Below are positions 56,999 to 64,000 of a DNA stretch of 64,000 nt, piece after piece. Every line of letters starts with the position of its first letter. Within the stretch, counting starts at the first letter, position 1. The position numbers and the translations under genes are program-made. Source of the stretch: Nanosyncoccus sp963544575 (lineage in GTDB: Bacteria; Patescibacteriota; Saccharimonadia; Saccharimonadales; Saccharimonadaceae); the NCBI GenBank assembly GCA_963544575.1, contig CAUUFZ010000003.1, forward strand, positions 124,001 through 188,000. The letters run 5' to 3'. The notes beneath the pieces were generated by a model. That model was given only the letters and a program-made list of their open reading frames with translations. It was not told the origin of the DNA and ran no database searches.

Positions 56999-58336
56999 AT
57001 GAATATTCCACATGGCCTGAAGAATGAAAACGAAATGCCGGAAACGCTTCTCGCGCTAGATATTGGTACCGAATATATCAAGGCGGTAATTGCCGAACGC
57101 CAAGAAGGTGATAAATTAATTATTCGCGGTGTCGGAAAAGAACATCAGGCGATGGGCAATATGTATGCTGGGGCGATTGCGGATATTCCTGCAGTGATTT
57201 CTGCCTGCGAAAAGGCTTTGTCACGCGCAGAAAATATGGCCGGGGTTGTGGCGAGAACTTGTTCAGTAGGAATTGCAGGTGAACTGATTAAAGGCAATAC
57301 GAAGACCGTGCGCTACCGCCGCAAAGATGGCAATAAGCCAATTTCTGATCAAGAAATGCAACTAATTATCAAGCGCGTACAAGATAAGGCCGAAGAACAA
57401 GCGCGTGAGGAAGTAGCGCTGGAGACTGATAATCCAGATGTGGAAGTGCGCCTGATTAATTCGGCGATTGTTTCCCTCTCGATTGACGGGTACAAAGTGA
57501 GTAATCCGATTGGTTTTAAAGGCTCAGAATTAGTTTTGCAATTTTACACTGCGTTTGCGCCATTAGTACATATTTCGGCAATTGAAAAAGTCTGCGCTGA
57601 ATTAAACCTCGACTTAGTAGCGGTGGCGGTAGAGCCTTTTGCGGTTTGTCGCGCCTGTCTTGGTAATAATCTCGATTCTAATCTCTCAGCGATTGTGATG
57701 GATATTGGTGGTGGCACGACCGATATTGCCGTGGTAGATAATGGTGGAGTAGAGGGGACTAAGATGTTTGGCATCGGTGGTCGTAGCTTCACACATCAAG
57801 TGGCTAGTCGGGTGGGGCTCGATTTTGATACAGCAGAGTTAGTGAAGATTCAATATAGTGGATTACTATCCAATGATTTACACGCCTTGAAGACCTTGAC
57901 GGTTTCTGATGCAGAGCGCATGAATGAAGTGCAAAATATTTTGAATGTGCCGGATCGCATGAAGAAGGTCGAAAAAGCCATAGCCGATAATACCGAAGTT
58001 TGGGTTTCGGGGGTGGGACTAGCTCTATCTGATTTCTCTTTACTGGAAGCCTTACCAAATAAGATTCTTCTCTGTGGTGGTGGGGCGGGACTTTCGACTT
58101 TGCAAGAGGCGCTCGCGACTTCAGATTGGTACGAAGATTTGCCTTTCGCCAGACGACCAGTGATTCACCTGCTAGATGATGTAGATATTCCAGATATTCA
58201 GAACGCGACGGAAATTGATTTGGACTATTCCTTTATTACGGCCTTTGGATTATTACGCGTCACGGTGGATACTTTGAATAGTGAAGAGGAAGACACTGGG
58301 CTTCGCGCAAAATTAGCCAAGTTACTACAAAACTAG
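56999..58336 (+). CDS. ftsA: FtsA-like actin-family ATPase
   Basis: FtsA/PilM-type ATPases tether FtsZ or pilus machinery to the membrane. The phosphate-1 motif is LLALDIGTEYIKAV (about 17-30), phosphate-2 IVMDIGGGTTDIAVVD (about 232-247) and the adenosine motif ILLCGGGAGLSTL (about 359-371). Between them is the 1C/SHS2-type region typical of FtsA (SVGIAGELIKGNTK ... NPIGFKGSELVLQFYTAFAP). A C-terminal amphipathic helix (GLRAKLAKLLQN) could bind membrane. There is no adjacent ftsZ or pilus gene. It is the only plus-strand gene in the adhesin cluster. Start could also be at codon 13 (MPETLLA). Confidence 0.88.
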   Translation: MNIPHGLKNENEMPETLLALDIGTEYIKAVIAERQEGDKLIIRGVGKEHQAMGNMYAGAIADIPAVISACEKALSRAENMAGVVARTCSVGIAGELIKGNTKTVRYRRKDGNKPISDQEMQLIIKRVQDKAEEQAREEVALETDNPDVEVRLINSAIVSLSIDGYKVSNPIGFKGSELVLQFYTAFAPLVHISAIEKVCAELNLDLVAVAVEPFAVCRACLGNNLDSNLSAIVMDIGGGTTDIAVVDNGGVEGTKMFGIGGRSFTHQVASRVGLDFDTAELVKIQYSGLLSNDLHALKTLTVSDAERMNEVQNILNVPDRMKKVEKAIADNTEVWVSGVGLALSDFSLLEALPNKILLCGGGAGLSTLQEALATSDWYEDLPFARRPVIHLLDDVDIPDIQNATEIDLDYSFITAFGLLRVTVDTLNSEEEDTGLRAKLAKLLQN

Positions 58337-58381
58337 CAAGAAGAGAACGCCGCATGTCTCGTTCCGGAGACGCTCAAGGCG

Positions 58382-58463
58382 AAGAATGTCGCATGCCTTT
58401 TTTCGGACCGCTCAAGGGCGCTTGCCCAAGCCTATGTCCTCAAAAAGGCAAGACGACATTCTT
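58382..58463 (+). other. GC-rich structured trailer behind the FtsA-like gene
   Basis: A long interrupted inverted repeat: AAGAATGTCG (58382-58391) with CGACATTCTT (58454-58463), inside it GCCTTTTT (58395-58402) with AAAAAGGC (58442-58449), and within that GGGC-GCTT-GCCC. A T run follows, so it can terminate transcription of the FtsA-like gene. Two near-repeats CGGAGACGCTCAAGGCG and CGGACCGCTCAAGGGCG lie in and before it. The composition is more GC-rich than its surroundings. Confidence 0.6.
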
Positions 58464-58525
58464 TTTAAAAAATCACAAAACAGGCTAACGTGTACTCATC
58501 ATTTCAATACAGAAAAACTTATAGA

Positions 58526-60301
58526 TTATGGTTTTCTGGTGAAGTAACCAGGATGACCATTAGTTGGGTCGTCTATACGAAGCCAGGTTTTATCGGCAGT
58601 GGATGGATCAGTTAAATATGAGCCAGCACCGCCACGAAGCTTCTTGCGATTTTTAAACATTCTTGAAAAGTCTGTAAGTTTAGCAGTATTAAAATCATTA
58701 TTTACGTATATTTTTTCTAGTTTATCCTTAAGTATATCTTCATCTTTAAGGTAAAACATACCATACATGCTCGTCACCTGGGAGGTATTAAAGTTGGATA
58801 TATCAAGGGTAGTGAGATTAGACATATTAGAAAACATAGCACTCATATCCGTCACCTTAGAGGTATCGAAGCTGGATAGATTGAGGGTGGTAAGATTAGA
58901 CATTCCATAAAACATATAACTCATATCTGTCACACTGGAGGTGTCGAAACTAGAGAGGTTAAGGGTGGTAAGATTAGACGTTCCATAAAACATAGAGCCC
59001 ATATCCGTCACCTTAGAGGTATCGAAGTTGGATAGATTGAGGGTGGTAAGATTAGACGTGTTAAAAAACATAGAGCTCATATCCGTCACCTTAGAGGTAT
59101 CGAAGTTGGAGAGATCAAGAGAGGTGAGTTCAGGCATGCGATTAAACATGGCTTCCATATTCGTCACATTGGAGGTATCGAAGTTAGACAGATCAAGGGT
59201 AGTGAGATTATATATGTAAAAAAACATACCACTCATATCTATCACTTTAGAAGTATTGAAGCTTGAGAGATCAAGGGTGGTAAGATTAGACATTCCATAA
59301 AACATATAGCTCATATTCGTCACATTGGAGGTGTCGAAACTAGAGAGGTTAAGGGTGGTAAGATAAAACATATCTAAAAACATAGAATACATACTCGTCA
59401 CCTGGGAGGTATTAAAGTTGGAGAGATCTAACTCTAAAAATTTTTGTATTTTTTCACTACCGTATCCTGAATAGAACATCTTACTGCTATCTGTGTTTAA
59501 ATAAACCTTCTCTGGTTCAGTATAATAATATACTGATTCAGTATTAGGATCTGCCCAAAGTTTAATTTCACATTCAGAATCTTCATTCTCAACATTAGCA
59601 ACGTTGGTAGTCGATGCCGGCGCAGTCAAACTCTTCCTAAAATATTTCATCTCAACAAATTCATTTTCCAGCAATGACTGAAGCTTTTTGTTAAAGTCTG
59701 GACCTTCGGTCATGACGGCTTTTGGTATATATGGATTTGAAACCACTGAGACAATAAGCCTGTTTTCATAATTACCAGGTTTAAGGCTACTATTTAATTT
59801 CATACCAAGTTTGATATTATGGTTCTCCTCTTCAGTGGATTTTTCGTTAGTCTTAATCAAATTTACTGGAGCAGATTGTGCCGGAATTGGACTAAAATCA
59901 ACATTATCATCAAACCTATACCCCCAAGTATTTGCTGGAAAATTAGCCAAAGAATAATTGGAAGAAATTGAATTAATTTTAGTATTTATAGCAGGGTTGG
60001 TATTTAATAGAGCAGTTTCCTCGGTCTTAGCGCTAATCGTGGCGGTATAGCCAGTCTTATTGGTCGTATTTATTTTAAGATTTATTTCGTGCTCAGCAGT
60101 CTCATCGCTAGACTCGATAATTTCGGTACCATCTATCGAGGCGGTAGATTCACTAATAGAAGCCGAAAGGGTGGCTTTGTATTCCGCAAACGAATTCTGG
60201 CTAAACGCAAAATTTAACGTAAGTGATAATAAACCTATAAAAAATCCAAAAATAATCTTATCTAAAAAGACATTCAAAATATCAAACTTTTTTCTCTCCA
60301 T
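58526..60301 (-). CDS. DUF285/BspA-like surface protein 3 with near-identical repeats, 591 aa
   Basis: Signal/anchor helix at about 10-35, then the shared beta domain (LSASISESTASIDGTEII, NTTNKTGYTATISAKTEETAL, FPANTWGYRFDDN). After that come about nine DUF285 repeats with very uniform 26-residue units (NLTTLNLSSFDTSKVTDMS-type), then the tail KLRGGAGSYL ... WLRIDDP ... HPGYFTRK. The repeats are nearly identical at DNA level between about 58790 and 59410 with 78-nt periodicity, unlike the diverged repeats of the paralogues, so they were duplicated recently and may vary in number. TAAAAT lies 9 nt before the ATG. Confidence 0.93.
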   Translation of the reverse strand: MERKKFDILNVFLDKIIFGFFIGLLSLTLNFAFSQNSFAEYKATLSASISESTASIDGTEIIESSDETAEHEINLKINTTNKTGYTATISAKTEETALLNTNPAINTKINSISSNYSLANFPANTWGYRFDDNVDFSPIPAQSAPVNLIKTNEKSTEEENHNIKLGMKLNSSLKPGNYENRLIVSVVSNPYIPKAVMTEGPDFNKKLQSLLENEFVEMKYFRKSLTAPASTTNVANVENEDSECEIKLWADPNTESVYYYTEPEKVYLNTDSSKMFYSGYGSEKIQKFLELDLSNFNTSQVTSMYSMFLDMFYLTTLNLSSFDTSNVTNMSYMFYGMSNLTTLDLSSFNTSKVIDMSGMFFYIYNLTTLDLSNFDTSNVTNMEAMFNRMPELTSLDLSNFDTSKVTDMSSMFFNTSNLTTLNLSNFDTSKVTDMGSMFYGTSNLTTLNLSSFDTSSVTDMSYMFYGMSNLTTLNLSSFDTSKVTDMSAMFSNMSNLTTLDISNFNTSQVTSMYGMFYLKDEDILKDKLEKIYVNNDFNTAKLTDFSRMFKNRKKLRGGAGSYLTDPSTADKTWLRIDDPTNGHPGYFTRKP

Positions 60302-60368
60302 GACAACTCTATTTTACCATAAGAATCTTCAGAAAAACCAAAAGCTTTATTTATTTACTATAGTAAAT

Positions 60369-62086
60369 TTAAGACTTCCTAGTAAAATATCCCTGCACCC
60401 CCGGGCGATCCACGCGGAGCCAAGTCAAATCTGCGGTATTTGGATCCGTCAAGAATGAGCCATTACCGCCACGGAGCCTTTTGCGGTAATTAAAAATTCC
60501 CTGACTAGCCACTACATTATTAGTCGTAAATCTATCACTTGCGTATATTGTTGTCAAATTATCAGACTCATAATTGTTAATCGCAAAGATATACCCCATA
60601 TCCGTCACATTTTGTGTATTAAAGGTAGAAATGTCTAAGATTTTTAAGCTTAGCATACTAGAAAACATTCCATTCATTGTCGTTACATTACTTGTATCAA
60701 AAGAGGTTAAGCTTAAGTTTTCAATAGCATTCATTCCTCCAAACATATGAGCCATATTAGTTACATTTTTAGTATTAAACTTAGACAGATTTAACCCTAC
60801 CAGAACTGGTGTATTAGTAAACATCCTTCCCATATTTGTTACCTTTTCTGTATTAAAATTATCTCCAAATTTAATTTCCTTTAACCTACTGGTTGCCTCG
60901 AACATACTATACATGTTTATAACATTTGAGGTGTTAAAATTTGAAAGATCTAATTTCTGTACATATGTACCATGAAACATATAGCTCATTTGTGTAACGC
61001 TCGAGGTATCAAAGCTAGATAGATCTAATTCAGTCAAGGAAAATGTGCAGCCGAACATTGCGGTCATATCAGTGACATTGCTAGTATTAAAATTACCAAA
61101 ATTAATTGTCTTAAGATTTTGCATCCAATAAAACATCGCATGCATCTTATTTACCTCACTGGTATCTATATTGGAAAAGTCCAAGCTCTCAATTTTCGTA
61201 AACCATTGAAACATACCCCTAGAATTAGGGTTTAGATAGGTCACGGCCACCGGTGCATAATAATATACTGATTGGTCCGCCGCATTATACCAAGCTTTAA
61301 TTTCGTAGTCTGACAGATCTGGGTCTTCAATATTAATCGTCGATACTGAACTAACTGGGGCTACGGTACTTCGTTTAAAACCCTTAATGCTTGGCTTAGT
61401 TAGCGGAGAATCAGGGCCAGAATAATAAGCTGGATTCGGGTCAAGATTCCCTACCCTAGTATTAAAATCCGGGCCATTCGTCATCATGGCGCGCATTGTA
61501 TACGGATTCGAAACAAAAGACAGAATTAGTTTATTCGTATAATTCCCAGATTCGAGATTATCAGATAATTTCATGCCGATACTCAGCTGATTCGATTCAT
61601 TACCATTAGTCTTCCCTGCGGTTTGGATAATTTGCGCTGGTGTAGAAAGAGCTGGAATCGGCGCATAGTTCGAAGTCCCACCAAACTTATAACCCCAAGT
61701 ATTATTCGGCAGATTATTAAGCGTCAAGTTCGTACTTATAGAATCGATTTTCGCTCCTACTGCAGAACTTGCATTAATTAGCGCGGTATTTTCCGTTTCA
61801 GTACTTAATGTTGCGGTATAACCTGTGCGGTTATTGGTATTCACCGTGAAATTAAACGGAATTTCTGTAGTCTTATCTGTCGAATTTATCACCGAATTAC
61901 CGTTCACTTGCAGGTTCGCTTGATCAACCGAAGCGGAAAGTGTTGGAACGAAGAGGGCAAAAGTATTACTGCTCAGAATAATATTTGAAAAAGAAATTAT
62001 CGCCAAAAATAATCCGAGAAACTTTAATTCCCGTTTAAACCACCCCCCCCGTGAGGGTTCGATGTTTGTGATTTTTGGCCTTGCAT
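60369..62086 (-). pseudogene. DUF285/BspA-like surface protein 4, start out of frame at a G8 tract (possible phase-OFF)
   Basis: The coding body encodes signal helix, shared beta domain (LSASVDQANLQVNGNSVI, NTNNRTGYTATLSTETENTAL, LPNNTWGYKFG), DUF285 repeats and the tail (RLRGGNGSFL ... WLRVDRPGVQGYFTRK). The natural start, homologous to that of paralogue 5, is ATG at 62086 (ATGCAAGGCCAAAAA), 8 nt behind TAAAAT (62095-62100). From this ATG the frame runs into eight consecutive G (62043-62050) and then ends at a TAA. One additional G would join it to the body. The body is open back to 62162, but that start lies within the neighbouring gene, upstream of the promoter. Confidence 0.8.
62043..62050 (-). 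repeat. G8 homopolymer tract (C8 on plus strand), candidate phase switch
   Basis: Eight G in a row between codon 12 and the signal-anchor region of surface protein 4. With eight G the frame is closed; with nine, or six, it is open. No comparable homopolymer is present at the start of the other four paralogues. Confidence 0.75.
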
Positions 62087-62118
62087 ATGTATTTATTTTA
62101 CCATAAACGCGAAGATTT

Positions 62119-63924
62119 TTATGGTTTTCTAGTGAAGAGACCTGGCACACCTGGACGATCAATTTTTAGGAGGTAAATTCCTGGAGTAGTATTACCATTA
62201 CTACTAGTGCCATTACCGCCTACCAGATTTTTCATTTGCCAAAAGATATCGATATTGGCTTGTGAGTCGGTCGTATTATAGGCTAAGGCTGCTCTAATAT
62301 CAAAATCTGCTGAAGCATAAATGCGCCTCGTGATATTCGCCTCAGGTCGATCTGTGTAGAACATTGCCCGGAAGGTTTTAACTTTTGGTGTCTTAAAGCT
62401 ACTTAGATCCAACTCTTCTAAACTATCGGTGTGAGCAAACATAGCATTCATATTTTTCACGTTTTCCGTATTAAAACTAGTCACAATGAGATTCTTCAGT
62501 GATGACATATTAAAAAACATAGATTGCATATTGGTAACTTTTCTAGTATCAAAGCTTGATAGATCTAATGTCTGAAGAGCTGAAGTAGCAGCAAACATAT
62601 CCTGCATGATTGTAACATTACTTGTATTAAAACCGCTGAGATTTAAAGACCTAAGACTGGTCATATAAGCGAACATGTCGCGCATGGTTGCAACGTTGCT
62701 CGTATCAAAATGACTAAGATCTAAAGACTCAAGACTAACCATATGGGCAAACATACCTTCCATACTTTTGACGTTTTCTGTATTAAAGTGTGACAGGTCA
62801 AGCTTTTTTACCTTATTAAGGTTATAAAACATATATTGCATAGTTTCGACGTTACTTGTATCAAAATTAGTAACATCAAGCTCCTTAAGCGAGGTAAGGT
62901 TATCGAACATAGCATACATACTTTTGACGCGTCTGGTGTCAAAATGGGAAACGTCCAGTTTTTCTAAGGCAAGATTAAAATTGAACATAAAACTCATGTC
63001 TTCGACCTCACTCGTATCAAAACTAGATAAATCAATATCTGTCATACCTGGAAAATAAGCAAACATATTGTAACTGTCTGGGTTAAGATAAACTTTTTCA
63101 CTTACCGAATACCAGAAAACAGTTTTGGAAAGCAAATCATACCAGACTTTGATTTCGGCCTCTGAATCGATTGCTTCAAGATTAATAGCGTCCGTAGGAA
63201 TATTAGCAGTATTTCGCTCCCGTTTAATGTGTACAATGTTTGGAAAAGTAGGTATCTCTGGATGACCATCAACATGACTAGGATTTGGATCAAAACGAGC
63301 GACGCTAGTCTGAAAATCAAAACCTCTTATCAATATGGCTTTAGGTGTATACGGATTAGTGATAAAAGAAAAGATTAAAGTATTAGAATAGGACCCAGAT
63401 TCCAAATTCTGATTTAGTTTCATACCAATATTTATATTATTTGATTCTGTACCATTGGTTTTGGCTGTAGTTTGAATTACACTTGTTGGGGCTGAAAGCA
63501 TAGGAATAGGTTGATAGCTAGCTGCATTACCTAATTTATACCCCCAAGTATTGGTAGTAAAATCTGAAAGATTTAAATTTGAACTGATTGATGAAATCTG
63601 GCTAGTACTAGCGGAATTAGAATTTACCAGTGAAGTGTTTTCAGAACTTGAGCTAACGGTGGTGGTGTAACCGGTTTTATTATTAGTATTGATATTGAGT
63701 CTAAGCTGTAATTCCTTAGTTTGATTCTGTGAATTAATCACCTGATTCCCATTTACCTGCAAATTAGCTTGATCCACTGAGGCAGAAAGTGTTGGCACGA
63801 AAAGTGCCGAAACTTCATTTGAATTAAAGCTTAGCCCAAGAAAAGTAGCCAAAAAGCCAGCACTTACGACAAAAATATTTTTCCACAAAAATAATTTAAG
63901 AGAATGTAATTTTTGACTTTGCAT
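62119..63924 (-). CDS. DUF285/BspA-like surface protein 5, 601 aa
   Basis: Signal/anchor helix at about 12-40, the shared beta domain (LSASVDQANLQVNGNQVI, NTNNKTGYTTTVSSSSENTSL, FTTNTWGYKLGN), DUF285 repeats (LDLSHFDTSNVATMRDMFAYM and similar) and the tail LVGGNGTSS ... LLKIDRPGVPGLFTRK. The start is placed at 63924 (MQSQKLHS), 8 nt behind TAAAAT (63933-63938); the ATG at 63930 is too close to the -10 box. The N-terminal 120 residues are closely related to paralogue 4, so these two are recent duplicates. Confidence 0.92.
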   Translation of the reverse strand: MQSQKLHSLKLFLWKNIFVVSAGFLATFLGLSFNSNEVSALFVPTLSASVDQANLQVNGNQVINSQNQTKELQLRLNINTNNKTGYTTTVSSSSENTSLVNSNSASTSQISSISSNLNLSDFTTNTWGYKLGNAASYQPIPMLSAPTSVIQTTAKTNGTESNNINIGMKLNQNLESGSYSNTLIFSFITNPYTPKAILIRGFDFQTSVARFDPNPSHVDGHPEIPTFPNIVHIKRERNTANIPTDAINLEAIDSEAEIKVWYDLLSKTVFWYSVSEKVYLNPDSYNMFAYFPGMTDIDLSSFDTSEVEDMSFMFNFNLALEKLDVSHFDTRRVKSMYAMFDNLTSLKELDVTNFDTSNVETMQYMFYNLNKVKKLDLSHFNTENVKSMEGMFAHMVSLESLDLSHFDTSNVATMRDMFAYMTSLRSLNLSGFNTSNVTIMQDMFAATSALQTLDLSSFDTRKVTNMQSMFFNMSSLKNLIVTSFNTENVKNMNAMFAHTDSLEELDLSSFKTPKVKTFRAMFYTDRPEANITRRIYASADFDIRAALAYNTTDSQANIDIFWQMKNLVGGNGTSSNGNTTPGIYLLKIDRPGVPGLFTRKP

Positions 63925-64000
63925 ATACATTTATTTTACCATAAACGATATGGTTTTAGGCGTCTTAACTAATATATATGACTATTATCACAAGATACCT

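Noticed and set aside
62087..62162. Start of surface protein 4 at ATG 62162
   Set aside because: This ATG lies in the coding end of surface protein 5 and upstream of the TAAAAT promoter of protein 4. The start region homologous to protein 5 is at 62086, in another frame.
1..64000. CRISPR arrays, insertion sequences and rRNA genes
   Set aside because: I looked for regularly spaced identical repeats, transposase motifs and rRNA signatures and saw none. The DUF285 repeats are coding and directly abutting.
1..64000. Alternative genetic code with TGA as glycine
   Set aside because: Several genes, for example htpX, end at TGA with an overlapping start of the next gene, and conserved proteins are full length under the standard bacterial code.

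Overview
The window looks like a chromosomal segment of a small-genome Candidate Phyla Radiation bacterium, most likely Saccharibacteria (TM7). That assignment is inference. It rests on short core genes with tight spacing, single-chain glycyl-tRNA synthetase, a LemA/HtpX pair, a family of large DUF285 (BspA-like) surface proteins and normal use of TGA as stop (htpX ends in TGA). TGA-as-glycine recoding, as in Gracilibacteria, is therefore excluded.

Layout. 1-7581 is host DNA: a cut-off membrane protein, an unknown protein, enolase, then a leftward group lemA-htpX-membrane protein-ligA. 7582-38890 is an integrated prophage of about 31.3 kb, bounded by a perfect 53-bp direct repeat that is the 3' part of a tRNA-Gly(GCC) gene. 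38838-41199 is an RNA-rich host stretch: tRNA-Gly, tRNA-Leu, tRNA-Cys, hisS, tRNA-Phe and two candidate small RNAs. 41271-52920 is host core: an Mbeg1-like hydrolase, an Erm/KsgA-type methylase, glyS, recO, a response regulator with a soluble histidine kinase, xseA/xseB, a YbhN-like flippase, a Trm11-like methylase, rpmA and nusA. 53014-63930 holds five DUF285 surface proteins on the minus strand, interrupted by an FtsA-like gene on the plus strand.

Prophage. Nearly everything reads leftward. From right to left: small genes and a recombination pair (annealing protein plus YqaJ exonuclease), a train of tiny overlapping accessory genes (two YopX-like, a VRR-NUC-like nuclease, several membrane or zinc-ribbon peptides), terminase small and large, portal, scaffold, major capsid protein, short-tail (podovirus-like) connectors, internal virion proteins, tail fibres, a lysis cassette, and the integrase beside attL. 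One outward-facing plus-strand gene (16891-17568) is a probable moron. I recognise no CI-like repressor, polymerase or primase.

Regulation is the most striking part. Four virion operons share one promoter class: a -10 box, exactly 7 nt, then an identical 11-nt box ATGGCGATGTG that would be the very 5' end of the mRNA. Several host genes have an extended -10 box exactly 6 nt before the start codon, so they are probably leaderless. Two phage operons start with a promoter followed at once by a terminator hairpin, which suggests antitermination. A strongly structured 160-nt RNA lies between two capsid-module genes. In the host, one DUF285 gene carries a G8 tract that puts its start codon out of frame: a likely phase-variable surface protein caught in the OFF state, unless it is an assembly error.
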